Positions 27,466 through 41,500 of a stretch of 64,000 nt of DNA are shown here, one piece after another. This DNA is from Fredinandcohnia humi (GTDB lineage: Bacteria > Bacillota > Bacilli > Bacillales > Bacillaceae_L). The notes beneath the pieces were generated by a model, which was given only the letters and a program-made list of their open reading frames with translations, did not search any database and had not been told where the DNA came from. Location: the NCBI RefSeq assembly GCF_001439915.1, contig NZ_LMBW01000001.1, forward strand, positions 810,518 through 874,517, given 5' to 3'. A program made the translations under genes and the position numbers. Within the stretch, counting starts at the first letter, position 1; every line of letters begins with the position of its first letter.

Positions 27466-27541
27466 TGTTTATTGAGTAAAGGTATCCGAAAAATTCCATA
27501 CTGTAACAAGCTGCAAATATTTTTTTAATGGGTGTATCCAA

Positions 27542-27722
27542 ATCTAGCTCCAGCGCCTAGCCACTCGAGGTCATAAGCCAATCTGTCAAGAAGGATAAAA
27601 TACATCCTTCTCGCCAGCTTTTCTTATGCTTGTCGGACTTGCACAGGAAGTGCGGACATCGACGTTTGCCACAGGACGTGGCAGTAATTAGTCGATGATC
27701 CGCTTTTAGGCGCTTGCGCTTT
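27542..27722 (+). repeat. Interspersed structured repeat, type A, copy 4, in the ileS leader
   Basis: A 181-bp element from ATCTAGC to TTGCGCTTT, close kin of the copies at 4182 and 49570. The hairpin here is AGAAGGAT/ATCCTTCT, longer than in the other copies, and the distal stem is CATCGAC (27657-27663) / GTCGATG (27691-27697). It lies between the T-box terminator and the ileS ribosome binding site, so it must be part of every full-length ileS mRNA. Confidence 0.9.
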
Positions 27723-27744
27723 ATATTATTAGGAGGAAATGGTA

Positions 27745-30507
27745 ATGGAATACAAAGACACGTTATTAATGCCAAAAACAGATTTTCCAATGCGTGGAAA
27801 TCTCCCAAACCGTGAACCACAGATGCAAGAACATTGGGAAAAAATGAATCTTTATCAAAAGGTTCAAGATCGAACAAAAGGGCGTCCATTATTTGTCCTT
27901 CATGATGGACCTCCATATGCGAATGGTGACATTCATATGGGGCATGCCTTAAATAAAATTATTAAGGACATGATTGTTCGTTTTAAATCAATGAATGGTT
28001 ATTGTGCCCCATATGTACCAGGTTGGGATACGCACGGATTGCCAATTGAAACAGCTCTTACAAAGAATAAGAAGGTCAATCGCAAGGCGATGAGTGTCGC
28101 AGATTTCCGTAAGCTTTGTGAGGAATATGCATACGAGCAAATCAATAACCAAAGAGAACAATTCAAACGCTTAGGTGTTCGTGGAGACTGGGAGAACCCA
28201 TATATCACATTAAAACCAGAATATGAAGCACAGCAAATCAAAGTATTTGGAGATATGGCTAAAAAAGGATACATCTACAAAGGACTTAAGCCTGTTTATT
28301 GGTCTCCTTCAAGTGAGTCAGCCCTTGCTGAGGCTGAAATTGAATACCAAGATAAGCGTTCACCTTCTATCTATGTGGCATTCCCTGTAAAAGATGGCAA
28401 AGGTGTATTAGCAGGTGACGAGAAAATTATTATTTGGACTACAACACCATGGACAATTCCAGCTAACCTTGGAATTAGCGTTCACCCAGATCTTGAGTAC
28501 AGTGTGGTAATTGTTGATAATAATAAATATGTAGTAGCTTCTGCCCTTTTAGAGGCGGTAACTAAAGAAATTGGCTGGGAAGATGTTTCTGTAGTGAAAA
28601 CGTTCAAAGGCCGTGAATTAGAAAATATTGTAGCAGCTCACCCAATCTATGGACGTGATTCACTTGTAATGCTTGGTGAACACGTGACAACAGATGCTGG
28701 TACTGGATGTGTTCATACAGCTCCAGGACACGGGGAAGACGACTTTATCGTTGGTCAAAAATACGGAATCGGCGTTCTTTGTCCTGTTGATGAAAAAGGA
28801 TATATGACTGCTGAAGCGGACGGGTTCGAAGGCTTATTCTATGATGAAGCAAACAAGCCAATTGCAGAAAAACTTAATGAAGTTGGGGCGCTTCTTAAGC
28901 TTTCCTTCATCACTCACTCATATCCACATGACTGGCGTACAAAGAAACCAACTATCTTTAGAGCAACTGCTCAATGGTTTGCATCAATCAAGGATTTTAG
29001 AATTGAGTTGATGGAAGCTGTTAAAGAAACAAAATGGGTTCCGGCATGGGGTGAAACACGATTATATAACATGGTCCGTGATAGAGGGGATTGGTGTATT
29101 TCACGTCAGCGTGCATGGGGTGTTCCAATTCCAGTATTTTACGGTGAAACTGGAGAACCAATCATCACGGATGAAACAATAAATCATGTTTCGCAAGTTT
29201 TTAGAGAATATGGTTCTAATGTTTGGTTTGAACGTGAAGCAAAAGAATTATTACCAGAAGGCTTCACTCACGAATCAAGTCCGAACGGTATCTTTACAAA
29301 AGAAACAGATATTATGGACGTTTGGTTTGACTCTGGATCATCTCATCAAGCGGTTCTTTTAGAAAGAGATGATTTACAGCGTCCGGCAGACCTTTACCTA
29401 GAAGGATCAGACCAATATCGTGGCTGGTTTAACTCATCATTATCAACTGCTGTAGCGGTAACGGGAAAAGCTCCATATAAAGGAGTCTTAAGCCATGGTT
29501 TTGCCTTAGATGGTGATGGACGTAAGATGAGTAAGTCACTTGGAAATGTTGTGGTTCCTGAGAAGGTTATGAAACAGCTTGGAGCCGATATTTTACGTCT
29601 TTGGGTAGCTTCTGTTGACTATCAATCAGATGTTCGTGTATCTGATGCAATTTTAAAACAGGTTGCGGAGGTTTACCGTAAAATTAGAAATACTTTCCGT
29701 TTCTTACTTGGTAACTTAAGTGATTTCAATCCGGAGACAGATGCAGTTCCGGTTAATGAATTACGTGAAGTAGACCGTTATATCCTTGTTAAACTAAACA
29801 AATTAATTGATAAGGTTAAAACATCCTATGAAAATTATGAATTTGCTGGGGTTTACCACTCTGTTCATAATTTCTGTACCATCGAGTTAAGCTCTTTCTA
29901 TCTGGATTTTGCGAAGGATATTTTATATATCGAACCAGCGAATCAGCAAGATCGCCGTTCGATTCAAACTGTTTTATATGAGGCGTTATTAAGCTTAACT
30001 AAACTAGTAACACCAATTCTTCCACATACAGCAGACGAGGTATGGTCCCATATCGATTTTGTTAAGGAAGAAAGTGTTCAATTGGTTGATATGCCTAATT
30101 CGGTTGAAATTCCAAATGCGGATCAATTGGAAGTAAAATGGGATTCATTCATGGGGCTTCGTGACGATGTTCTTAAAGCACTAGAAACAGCAAGAAACGA
30201 GAAAGTCATCGGAAAATCGTTGGCTGCTAGCATTACTTTATATCCCAACAATGAAACGAAGGTTCTTTTAGATTCTGTTGAAGAAAACCTGAAGCAATTG
30301 TTCATTGTATCAGGCTTTGAAATTGGCGGGTCTTATGAGGATGCACCAGAAAATGCACAAACTTTTGAACAAGTAAAAATTGTTGTTGGTGTAGCAGAAG
30401 GTGAAACATGTGAGCGTTGTTGGGTCGTTACGCCAACTGTCGGTGATGACCAAGATCATCCAACCCTTTGCACACGTTGTGCAGCTGTAGTAAAAGAAAA
30501 TTACTAA
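27745..30507 (+). CDS. ileS: Isoleucyl-tRNA synthetase
   Basis: IleS charges tRNA-Ile, with editing of valine. The 920-residue class I synthetase has the HIGH-type motif HMGH (about 63-66), the CP1 editing domain ([16 protein letters not shown]), the KMSKS motif, the anticodon-binding domain and a C-terminal zinc finger (CERCW...CTRC). ATG 27745 sits eight bases from AGGAGG and gives [18 protein letters not shown] 27739 is too close. B. subtilis IleS is 921 residues. Expression is controlled by the T-box leader upstream. Confidence 0.97.
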   Translation: MEYKDTLLMPKTDFPMRGNLPNREPQMQEHWEKMNLYQKVQDRTKGRPLFVLHDGPPYANGDIHMGHALNKIIKDMIVRFKSMNGYCAPYVPGWDTHGLPIETALTKNKKVNRKAMSVADFRKLCEEYAYEQINNQREQFKRLGVRGDWENPYITLKPEYEAQQIKVFGDMAKKGYIYKGLKPVYWSPSSESALAEAEIEYQDKRSPSIYVAFPVKDGKGVLAGDEKIIIWTTTPWTIPANLGISVHPDLEYSVVIVDNNKYVVASALLEAVTKEIGWEDVSVVKTFKGRELENIVAAHPIYGRDSLVMLGEHVTTDAGTGCVHTAPGHGEDDFIVGQKYGIGVLCPVDEKGYMTAEADGFEGLFYDEANKPIAEKLNEVGALLKLSFITHSYPHDWRTKKPTIFRATAQWFASIKDFRIELMEAVKETKWVPAWGETRLYNMVRDRGDWCISRQRAWGVPIPVFYGETGEPIITDETINHVSQVFREYGSNVWFEREAKELLPEGFTHESSPNGIFTKETDIMDVWFDSGSSHQAVLLERDDLQRPADLYLEGSDQYRGWFNSSLSTAVAVTGKAPYKGVLSHGFALDGDGRKMSKSLGNVVVPEKVMKQLGADILRLWVASVDYQSDVRVSDAILKQVAEVYRKIRNTFRFLLGNLSDFNPETDAVPVNELREVDRYILVKLNKLIDKVKTSYENYEFAGVYHSVHNFCTIELSSFYLDFAKDILYIEPANQQDRRSIQTVLYEALLSLTKLVTPILPHTADEVWSHIDFVKEESVQLVDMPNSVEIPNADQLEVKWDSFMGLRDDVLKALETARNEKVIGKSLAASITLYPNNETKVLLDSVEENLKQLFIVSGFEIGGSYEDAPENAQTFEQVKIVVGVAEGETCERCWVVTPTVGDDQDHPTLCTRCAAVVKENY

Positions 30508-30512
30508 TTAGG

Positions 30513-30551
30513 AAAAAAGCCATGAATCAAAGGGTTCATGGCTTTTTTTGT
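30513..30551 (+). terminator. Intrinsic terminator after ileS
   Basis: AAAAAAGCCATGAA / TTCATGGCTTTTTTT forms a perfect stem with an eight-base loop and a T-run. The remaining 240 bp to ylyA show no further gene or clear signal. Confidence 0.92.
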
Positions 30552-30793
30552 ATGGAAATATTTTCTTGAAATAGTACCTTAATACAACTGTAAACAAACA
30601 ATAAGCTCGCCAACCGTCAATTCCCTACAAGTAAAACGTATTATGTAAGTAGAAACAGTCATGAAGTGCCATTTTCATCCGACAGGAAAAAGTTGTTGGC
30701 TTTAACGCAAACCTTAATAGGCAACACTATTCTTACTCACCTTTAGAAATGTTCTTATGCATTTAATCAAAAGCATGATAAGGAGGCGTTCCA

Positions 30794-31168
30794 ATGAACG
30801 ATCAGTATGCAGAGATTAAAGCTGAGTTACAATTAACGAAGAAGGAACTATTATCAAGGTTGATGCAGTCAACACACTATGAGGCAAGTCAAGAATTCCT
30901 CTTTCAGAATCAACAATCTGAAAAAGAAAAAATTGTAATCAAACATATAAAAGAAGACTTAAATGATGTCGAAAGAGCATTAAATAAAATGAATTCCGGA
31001 TTGTTTGGAATCTGTGAAGAAACAGGTTCTGAAATTCCAATGGAAAAACTAAGGATCCTTCCGACAGCTCGTACGATGTTTGAATTTACCTTCACCGATT
31101 TATATGACAGAAGTAATTGTCTACCCCTTCAACATAAAAACCATCTATATTTAGTAGGGCAGGAGTAA
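30794..31168 (+). CDS. ylyA: YlyA, DksA/TraR-like protein with degenerate zinc finger
   Basis: YlyA is related to the DksA/TraR family of RNA-polymerase-binding factors; in B. subtilis it is linked to sigma-G gene expression in the forespore. The 124-residue product has an N-terminal coiled coil and the region GLFGICEETGSEIPMEKLRILPTA, which follows the DksA zinc-finger pattern but keeps only one of four cysteines. AAGGAGGCG precedes the ATG. It lies between ileS and lspA. Confidence 0.88.
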   Translation: MNDQYAEIKAELQLTKKELLSRLMQSTHYEASQEFLFQNQQSEKEKIVIKHIKEDLNDVERALNKMNSGLFGICEETGSEIPMEKLRILPTARTMFEFTFTDLYDRSNCLPLQHKNHLYLVGQE

Positions 31169-31186
31169 AGAACCTTTTACTCCTGC
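31159..31186 (+). terminator. Hairpin at the end of ylyA
   Basis: GCAGGAGTAAA / TTTTACTCCTGC forms a strong stem overlapping the ylyA stop codon. The following sequence is not a T-run, so termination is likely weak. Confidence 0.5.
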
Positions 31187-31207
31187 TTAGCTCATCTCTT
31201 AAATAAA

Positions 31208-31237
31208 TTGTACACCCGTCCAATCATATGCTAAAAT
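31208..31237 (+). promoter_or_regulatory. Sigma-A promoter of lspA
   Basis: TTGTAC (31208-31213), 18-bp spacer, TAAAAT (31232-31237) with an extended TG at 31229-31230. About 38 bp from the lspA start. Confidence 0.65.
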
Positions 31238-31274
31238 GCTAAAAGGGAAAGTTTGCTAATATGGGGGCGTTTAC

Positions 31275-31760
31275 GTGTATTATTTAATAGCTTTGTTTGT
31301 AATTTTATTAGACCAGGTGACAAAATGGGTGATCGAACGTTACATGGAGCTAGGAGATTCAATTGAAATCATTCCTAATTTTTTGTACATAACCTCGCAT
31401 CGTAACCGTGGCGCAGCATGGGGTATTTTACAGGGGCAAATGTGGTTCTTCTATATTATCACCGTTGTTGTTGTTGTTATGCTTGTTCTATACATTCGAC
31501 GCCTCAAACCCAACCAGCGCTTGTTTGGCATTGCGCTTTCATTTATGCTGGGTGGTGCAATTGGTAATTTTATCGACCGTATCTTTCGTAAAGAAGTTGT
31601 CGACTTTATAGATACATACATTTTTACATATAATTTCCCAATTTTTAATATTGCCGATTCCGCACTGGTCATTGGTGTTGGGTTAATCTTGATATTAACA
31701 CTTTTTGAAGGGAAATTAGAAAAGGAGAAAACAGATGAATCAATTCGAACTAACGATTGA
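31275..31760 (+). CDS. lspA: Lipoprotein signal peptidase LspA
   Basis: LspA is the membrane aspartyl protease (signal peptidase II) that cleaves prolipoprotein signal peptides after lipidation. The 161-residue protein has four membrane segments. The two catalytic Asp motifs are present: [10 protein letters not shown] and [11 protein letters not shown]; the N-terminal LDQVTKW and NRGAAWGIL blocks are also intact. It starts with GTG after GGGGGCG. Its end overlaps ylyB by 26 bp, so the two are coupled. Confidence 0.95.
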   Translation: MYYLIALFVILLDQVTKWVIERYMELGDSIEIIPNFLYITSHRNRGAAWGILQGQMWFFYIITVVVVVMLVLYIRRLKPNQRLFGIALSFMLGGAIGNFIDRIFRKEVVDFIDTYIFTYNFPIFNIADSALVIGVGLILILTLFEGKLEKEKTDESIRTND

Positions 31761-32643
31761 GGAACACCAGCAAAATGACCGAATTGATAAAATTATTTCT
31801 GCCTTTAATTCGGAATGGTCAAGAACTCAAGTCCAATCCTGGATTAAAGACGGAAATATTACGGTTAATGGAAATAAAATCAAACCCAATTATAAAGGAA
31901 ATCTTGGTGACAAAATTCAAATTGACATCCCAGATCCAGAACCACTTGATGTTATTCCTGAAGAAATGAATTTAGATATTTATTATGAGGATGCAGACGT
32001 TCTTGTTGTCAATAAGCCGAAGGGAATGGTCGTACATCCAGCACCAGGTCATGTCAATGGGACACTTGTAAATGGTCTTATGGCTCATTGTAAGGATTTA
32101 TCTGGAATCAATGGAGTTCTTCGTCCGGGGATTGTCCATCGAATTGATAAAGATACTTCTGGTCTATTAATGGTTGCAAAAAATGATGTTGCCCATGAAT
32201 CTTTAGTGAATCAATTAGTTGATAAGACGGTTACCCGTAAATATAAAGCAATCGTTCATGGGGTCATACCTCATGATCAAGGTACGATTGATGCACCAAT
32301 TGGAAGAGATAAAAAGGACCGCCAAAGCATGACTGTTACGGATGAGAACAGTAAAGCTGCAGTTACTCATTTTAATGTGTTGGAACGATTTAAGGATTTT
32401 ACTTTTATTGAATGTCAGCTTGAAACAGGACGGACCCATCAAATTCGTGTTCATATGAAATATATCGGATATCTGCTAGCCGGTGACCCTAAGTATGGCC
32501 CTAAGAAAACATTGGATTTAGGCGGACAAGCCTTACATGCAGGGCTGTTAGGTTTTGTTCATCCTAGAACGAATGAGTATCTCGAATTTGAAGCACCACT
32601 TCCTGCCTATTTTGAAGAGCTTCTTGAAAAACTGCGTCATTAG
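31735..32643 (+). CDS. ylyB: RluD-family 23S rRNA pseudouridine synthase
   Basis: This RluA/RluD-type enzyme isomerises uridines in 23S rRNA. The 302-residue protein has an N-terminal S4 domain (about 14-75) and the pseudouridine synthase core with the catalytic Asp in [15 protein letters not shown], plus [12 protein letters not shown] and GDPKYGP. It overlaps lspA. The position lspA-ylyB-pyrR is the same as in B. subtilis (YlyB, 303 aa). The exact target uridines cannot be read from the sequence. Confidence 0.93.
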   Translation: MNQFELTIEEHQQNDRIDKIISAFNSEWSRTQVQSWIKDGNITVNGNKIKPNYKGNLGDKIQIDIPDPEPLDVIPEEMNLDIYYEDADVLVVNKPKGMVVHPAPGHVNGTLVNGLMAHCKDLSGINGVLRPGIVHRIDKDTSGLLMVAKNDVAHESLVNQLVDKTVTRKYKAIVHGVIPHDQGTIDAPIGRDKKDRQSMTVTDENSKAAVTHFNVLERFKDFTFIECQLETGRTHQIRVHMKYIGYLLAGDPKYGPKKTLDLGGQALHAGLLGFVHPRTNEYLEFEAPLPAYFEELLEKLRH

Positions 32644-32664
32644 AATTTTTTTCACATTAAGGGA

Positions 32665-32693
32665 TTGACAAAATTCGATATGAAACGTAAAAT
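32665..32693 (+). promoter_or_regulatory. Sigma-A promoter of the pyr operon
   Basis: TTGACA (32665-32670), 17-bp spacer, TAAAAT (32688-32693), close to consensus. Transcripts would start near 32700, right at the first PyrR attenuator. Confidence 0.88.
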
Positions 32694-32699
32694 AAACTT

Positions 32700-32830
32700 A
32701 ATTAAATGAGCCCCTTTAAAAACAGTCCCGTGAGGCTGAGAAGGAAACGGAAGATACATTGGGATATTTTTATCCTTATGTGTTAAATGTCTATGTCCTC
32801 TCACGAACGGTGAGAGGACATTTTTCGTTT
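32700..32830 (+). promoter_or_regulatory. PyrR attenuator 1, before pyrR
   Basis: The PyrR-binding loop segment AGTCCCGTGAGGCTGAGAAGG lies at about 32724-32744. The terminator stem ATGTCCTCTCAC / GTGAGAGGACAT (32793-32821) with a T-run follows. PyrR bound to UMP/UTP frees the terminator and stops pyr transcription. Confidence 0.92.
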
Positions 32831-32862
32831 TTAGGGAGTTATCAATGTGAAGTGAGGTGTAG

Positions 32863-33414
<552 letters not shown>

Positions 33415-33423
33415 AACAGAAAT

Positions 33424-33594
33424 GCGTAAGCGTCTTGACCAGAAACAAGGAAACTGGCCGACTAAAGTCGCCACGTCCTGTGGCAACGTCGGCACTAGCA
33501 CGTCCTGTACGTCGGAGGCTCCGACAAAAGAAGCGATGTTTGCTTCTGAAGGAGGAGTTGAAGTTTCTCGAGTTTCTAGGCGCTGAAGCTAGAC
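33424..33594 (-). repeat. Interspersed structured repeat, divergent copy 5 (reverse)
   Basis: On the - strand this 171-bp element begins GTCTAGCTTCAGCGCCTAG and ends with CGCTTACGC. It keeps the CCAC-GTGG block (CCACAGGACGTGG read on the - strand) and the CGACGTTG segment, but the middle differs most from the other copies. It lies in the 326-bp pyrR-pyrP gap, upstream of PyrR attenuator 2. Confidence 0.75.
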
Positions 33595-33599
33595 AAATA

Positions 33600-33703
33600 A
33601 GTACCCTTTAAATGTAGTCCAGAGAGGCTAACAAAGGGGTAACATTCCTTCTCAACTCGTAAGGATTTGTGTACCTCTTTGTGTAAAAACACAAAGATTT
33701 TTT
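33600..33703 (+). promoter_or_regulatory. PyrR attenuator 2, between pyrR and pyrP
   Basis: The consensus PyrR loop TAGTCCAGAGAGGCT (CAGAGAGG at 33620-33627) precedes a terminator CTTTGTGT / ACACAAAG (33677-33696) and a T-run. Confidence 0.93.
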
Positions 33704-33740
33704 TATTTTGGGTATGTTAACAATGAGGAGGAAAAAGGTA

Positions 33741-35054
33741 ATGAATGATAGACAAAAGGTTGTATTAGGCATAAAAGAAATACCATCAGCGGGTCTCTTC
33801 GCAATACTAAGTCTGCAGCATTTATTTGCAATGTTCGGTGCAACAATTCTTGTACCGTATCTAGTGGGAATTAGCCCAGGGGTGGCACTCATTTCCAGCG
33901 GGTTAGGTACACTTGCATTTTTACTTATTACAAAGGGTCAGGTCCCAGCATACTTAGGATCATCCTTTGCTTTCATAATCCCACTTCAAACTGCAATTGC
34001 AGCTGACGGTCCTGGCGCTGCAATGATGGCAAGCTTACTTGCAGGTTTAGTATATGGGATTGTAGCTTTGTTAATTAAAGCAACAGGACATAAATGGCTT
34101 GTACGAATTCTTCCACCTGTCGTTGTTGGTCCAGTCATTATCGTAATTGGTCTAAGCCTAGCGGGTACAGCGATAGGAATGGCAATGAATGATGCAAACG
34201 GGGCATACAGCCTACAGCATTTTTCAGTGGCATTAGTAACATTAGCCATCGTGATTATCGCTACCATCTTCTTTAAAGGTTTCTTAAATCTAATCCCGGT
34301 GTTAATCGGAATTATCGGCGGATATTCATATGCATTGGCCATCGGATTAGTCGACTTTACAGCTGTAAAACAAGCGAACTTTTTCGAAATGCCAGATTTT
34401 ATTATCCCTTTTGTTTCATACACACCGCATTTTTCAATGGATATGATTGCTTTAATCGTCCCAGTAGCGGTTGTAACCTTATCAGAGCATATCGGTCACC
34501 AAATGGTATTAAGTAAAGTTGTTCAAAAAGATTTAATTAAACAGCCGGGTTTACATCGCTCAATTATGGGAGATGGGGTTGCAACGATGATTGCATCACT
34601 ACTTGGCGGTCCGCCAAATACAACCTATGGAGAAAACATTGGCGTGCTTGCTATCACTCGTGTATTCAGTGTATACGTAATCGGTGGTGCAGCTGTTGTC
34701 GCAATTTTCTTCGGCTTTAGCGGAACAATCAATGCTTTAATTAGCTCGATTCCAACTCCGGTTATGGGTGGGATTTCCATCCTTCTCTTCGGAATTATTG
34801 CTTCATCTGGTCTGCGGATGTTAGTGGATAGCAAGGTTGATCTTGGCGAAAACAGAAACTTAGTCATTTCATCTGTCATCCTTGTAGTCGGAATTGGTGG
34901 AGCCTTCATCAAAGTGTTAGGTTTTGAAATTCACGGCATGGCATTAGCCGCAATCATTGGTGTTTTACTAAACATCATTCTTCCTGGCGGGGAAGTGAGT
35001 GAAGAAGAAGATATATATGAGACTCATCTTGAGGATGATGACTCTGTTGCATAA
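33741..35054 (+). CDS. pyrP: Uracil permease PyrP
   Basis: PyrP is a uracil:proton symporter of the NCS2/NAT family. The 437-residue protein has about 12-14 membrane segments and the family blocks LQHLFAMFGATILVP, VTLSEHIGHQMVLSK and GIIASSGLRMLVD. ATG 33741 follows an AGGAGGAAAAAGG site and yields a product of B. subtilis PyrP size; upstream starts are rejected. It is flanked by attenuators 2 and 3, so it is repressed with the rest of the operon when pyrimidines are plentiful. Confidence 0.95.
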   Translation: MNDRQKVVLGIKEIPSAGLFAILSLQHLFAMFGATILVPYLVGISPGVALISSGLGTLAFLLITKGQVPAYLGSSFAFIIPLQTAIAADGPGAAMMASLLAGLVYGIVALLIKATGHKWLVRILPPVVVGPVIIVIGLSLAGTAIGMAMNDANGAYSLQHFSVALVTLAIVIIATIFFKGFLNLIPVLIGIIGGYSYALAIGLVDFTAVKQANFFEMPDFIIPFVSYTPHFSMDMIALIVPVAVVTLSEHIGHQMVLSKVVQKDLIKQPGLHRSIMGDGVATMIASLLGGPPNTTYGENIGVLAITRVFSVYVIGGAAVVAIFFGFSGTINALISSIPTPVMGGISILLFGIIASSGLRMLVDSKVDLGENRNLVISSVILVVGIGGAFIKVLGFEIHGMALAAIIGVLLNIILPGGEVSEEEDIYETHLEDDDSVA

Positions 35055-35055
35055 T

Positions 35056-35193
35056 GTATCGCCTTTTAAAGTAACCCAGAGAGGTTATTAAGGGTGTAAG
35101 GTTTAGCGAAGAAGGGTATAGATTTCCTGTACCCATTTTCGCCCCGAACCATGTTTTTACACCCTTACCAAAGCAGGTAAGGGTGTTTTTTTA
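35056..35193 (+). promoter_or_regulatory. PyrR attenuator 3, between pyrP and pyrB
   Basis: The PyrR loop CAGAGAGG lies at 35076-35083. The terminator ACACCCTTACC / GGTAAGGGTGT (35159-35186) with a long T-run follows. Confidence 0.93.
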
Positions 35194-35208
35194 TGGCTAT
35201 AGAAATGA

Positions 35209-37405
<2,197 letters not shown>

Positions 37406-37409
<4 letters not shown>

Positions 37410-38506
37410 AGCGACAGCTTATTTTAGAAGATGGAACAGTATTTCTCGGAGAAGGTTTTGGTAGCAATACTGAAAACACAGGTGAGGTTATTTTTAATAC
37501 AGGAATGACGGGATATCAAGAAATCATCTCAGACCCATCAAACTGTGGACATATTGTCACATTAACATACCCGCTTATTGGGAACTACGGAATTAACAGA
37601 GATGATTTTGAATCGATTAACCCTAAAATTAGCGGACTTATCGTAAATGAGGTATGTGACTACCCATCGAATTTTAGAAGTCAATTTAGTCTTGATGAAT
37701 ATTTCAAAGCAAAGAACATCCCTGGCCTATCTGGAATTGACACGAGAAAACTCACAAAAATGATCCGTCAATATGGCACATTAAAAGGTGCGATTTGTGG
37801 GACGGATGTTAATGTAGATGAGGTTGTAAAGCGACTTAACAAGATGACTTTACCGACGGACCAGGTGAAACAGGTTTCCACATTAAGTGCATACCCAAGC
37901 CCGGGAAGAGGACTTCGCATTGTTCTGGTTGATTTCGGAATGAAGCATAGTATTTTACATGAATTAAATAAACGTGACTGTGATGTCATTGTTGTTCCTT
38001 ACAATACACAAGCAGAAGAAATTTTACAAATGAGCCCAGATGGCATTGTATTAAGCAATGGACCTGGAGATCCAAAGGACGTTCCAGAAGCAATTGGGAT
38101 GATAAAAGAAGTGCTAGGTAAGGTACCGTTATTCGGGGTGTGCTTAGGGCATCAATTATTTGCCTTAGCAAATGGCGCAGAAACTGAAAAAATGAAATTT
38201 GGACATAGAGGTGCAAATCACCCAGTGAAGGACCTTAAAACGGGTAAAATTGCGATTACTTCACAAAATCACGGCTATACAGTGAAGAAAGAATCATTAG
38301 TAAATGCAAAGCTTGAAGTTACACATATTGCACTCAATGATGACACAGTAGAGGGATTACGCCATTTAGAATATCCAGCATTTACTGTTCAATTTCATCC
38401 AGATGCTTCATCTGCCCCTGACGATGCAAATAGCTTATTTAACGACTTTTTACAGATGATTGAAAACTTCAAGAAAGAAGGCGAAGAGCTATGCCAAAAC
38501 GTTTAG
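37406..38506 (+). CDS. pyrAA: Carbamoyl-phosphate synthase small (glutaminase) subunit PyrAA
   Basis: PyrAA hydrolyses glutamine and channels ammonia to PyrAB. The 366-residue protein has the CPSase small-subunit N-domain and a class I glutamine amidotransferase domain with the nucleophile C246 in GVCLGHQ and H331. The third triad residue, normally Glu in HPE, is Asp (HPD, D333, GAT at 38402-38404). ATG 37406 overlaps the pyrC stop and follows AAAGGAAG; upstream ATG 37382 lies inside pyrC. The end overlaps pyrAB by 16 bp. Confidence 0.96.
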
Positions 38507-41500
38507 ACATTAACAGTATATTAGTAATCGGATCTGGTCCAATTGTAATTGGTCAGGCGGCTGAATTTGATTATGCAGGAACTCAAGCCTGCCTCTCATT
38601 AAAGGAAGAAGGCTACCGAGTGATTCTTGTGAACTCAAACCCTGCGACCATTATGACAGATGTTGAAATTGCGGATAAAGTATACATTGAGCCATTAACA
38701 TTAGAATTTGTAAGTAAAATCATTCGTAAGGAAAGACCAGATGCTATCCTCCCAACACTAGGAGGGCAAACTGGGTTAAACATGGCGGTTGAGCTTTCAA
38801 ATTCAGGTATTCTTGAAGAGTGTGGGGTTGAAATCCTTGGAACTACCCTTTCTGCGATTCAAAAAGCAGAAGACCGTGATTTATTCCGAAATTTAATGAA
38901 TGAACTTAATGAACCTGTGCCTGACAGTGATATTATCCATAATTTAGAAGAAGCTTACAGTTTTGTTGAAAAAATAGGTTACCCTGTAATAGTAAGACCA
39001 GCCTTTACACTTGGTGGAACTGGTGGCGGAATTTGTAACAATGAAGAAGAATTAATTGAAATCGTAACAAGTGGTTTAAAAAACAGCCCAGTAACACAAT
39101 GTTTATTAGAAAAAAGCATTGCGGGATTCAAGGAAATCGAATTTGAAGTCATGCGCGACTCAGCAGATAATGCAATTGTTGTATGTAGCATGGAAAATGT
39201 AGATCCAGTTGGAATCCATACAGGTGACTCAATTGTAGTGGCACCATGCCAAACGTTAACAGACCGTGAATATCAATTACTAAGACAAACATCCTTAAAA
39301 ATTATTCGTGCACTCGGAATTGAGGGCGGCTGTAATGTTCAGCTAGCGCTTGATCCAAATAGCTTTACTTACTATATTATCGAGGTTAACCCACGTGTCA
39401 GCCGTTCATCTGCTTTAGCATCAAAAGCAACAGGTTACCCAATCGCAAAGCTGGCAGCGAAGATTGCAGTCGGGTTAACTTTAGATGAAATGAAAAACCC
39501 TGTAACAGGTACGACATACGCAGCTTTTGAACCTACAATTGACTATGTTGTTACAAAAATACCCCGCTTTCCATTTGATAAATTCGAATCTGCTAACCGC
39601 CGATTAGGAACACAAATGAAAGCAACTGGTGAAGTCATGGCAATTGGCCGTAATTTTGAGGAATCCATTTTAAAATCAGTTCGTTCCCTTGAGGCAAATG
39701 TAGCACATATCGAACTCGAAGATGCGACAAAGGCTACTCTTACTACAATTGAAAAAAGAATTCGCAAAGCAGGCGATGAACGTCTATTCTATCTTGCAGA
39801 GGCAATTAGACGAGGCATCACGATCCAGCAAATTCATGATTGGTGTGAAATTGATTTATTCTTCCTGCAAAAGTTTGAAAATATCATTAAGCTTGAGAAT
39901 ACTTTACGTAAAAATATTGGTGATCTTGAAACATTACAACTTGCGAAAAAGCGGGGCTTTGCCGATTCAATCATTGCGAAGCTTTGGAATACGACAGAAC
40001 TTGAAATTTATGAAACTCGTAAACAAGCGGGAATTATACCAGTATATAAAATGGTTGATACATGTGCAGCCGAATTCGAATCAGCAACACCTTATTTCTA
40101 CGGAACATATGCAGATGAAAATGAATCAATTGTAACAACACGTAAAAGTGTAATCGTTCTTGGTTCAGGACCAATCCGCATTGGGCAGGGAGTGGAGTTT
40201 GATTACGCTACTGTTCATTCCGTTTGGGCAATTAAACAAGCAGGCTATGAAGCAATCATCATTAACAACAACCCTGAAACAGTCTCAACAGACTTCAGTA
40301 TTTCAGATAAGCTTTATTTTGAGCCGCTTACAATCGAAGACGTTATGCATATCGTCGACCTTGAGCAGCCTGAAGGTGTGGTTGTCCAGTTCGGCGGGCA
40401 AACAGCTATCAATCTTGCGAGTGCTTTAGATGAGCGTGGAGTAAAAATTCTTGGTACATCGTTAGAAGACTTGGACCGCGCCGAAAACAGAGATAAATTT
40501 GAGCAAACTGTTGTTTCACTTGGTATTCCACAGCCCAAAGGAAAAACAGCAACTTCTGTTGAAGAAGCAGTCGTAATTGCGGAGGCAATTGGTTACCCAG
40601 TGCTTGTCAGACCTTCATATGTCTTGGGTGGAAGAGCAATGGAGATTGTCTATCAAACTGAAGAGCTCCTTCATTATATGGAAAATGCGGTGAAGATCAA
40701 TCCACAGCATCCGGTACTTATTGACCGCTATTTAACTGGTAAGGAAATTGAAGTAGATGCGATTTCGGATGGGGAAACAGTGTACATTCCAGGAATTATG
40801 GAACATATCGAACGTGCTGGGGTTCACTCAGGTGACTCAATTGCCGTATACCCGCAACAAACATTAACCGATCATGTAAAACAACAAATTATTGACCATA
40901 CAATCGCACTTGCAAAAGGTTTAAATATTATCGGTCTTTTAAACATTCAATTTGTCGTCTATAACGAAGAAGTATTCGTAATCGAGGTAAACCCAAGATC
41001 AAGCCGTACAGTCCCATTTTTAAGTAAAATTACTGGTGTCCCGATGGCGAATATCGCGACAAAGGTTATTCTTGGACAAACTTTACCATCACTAGGATAC
41101 ACAACAGGATTACATCCCGAAAGTGAAGGAGTATACGTAAAGGTTCCTGTATTCTCATTTGCAAAGCTTCGTAATGTGGACATTTCTCTTGGTCCTGAAA
41201 TGAAATCAACCGGGGAAGTAATGGGTAAAGATTATACGCTAGAAAAAGCTCTATACAAGGGTCTAGTCGCTTCAGGAATCACGATTCCAAATTACGGTTC
41301 GGTGTTACTAACGGTGGCAGATAAAGACAAGGAAGAAGCCCTTGAAATCGCAAAACGCTTTGCTACAATTGGTTATCAGCTTCTAGCAACAAGTGGTACT
41401 GCCAGCTATTTACAAAAGGCAAACATCCCGGTTACAGTAGTCAATAAAATTGGGTCAGAAGCACCAAATCTAATTGATGTCATCCGTCAAGGAAAAGCTC

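Noticed and set aside
30552-30793. Possible riboswitch or small RNA between ileS and ylyA
   Set aside because: Only a distant GCCAAC/GTTGGC complement is visible; no known riboswitch motif or promoter-terminator pair was found.
33986-34423. 145-codon open frame on the - strand inside pyrP
   Set aside because: Antisense to a clear NCS2 permease, no ribosome site or recognisable domain; it is a shadow of the biased codon use of pyrP.
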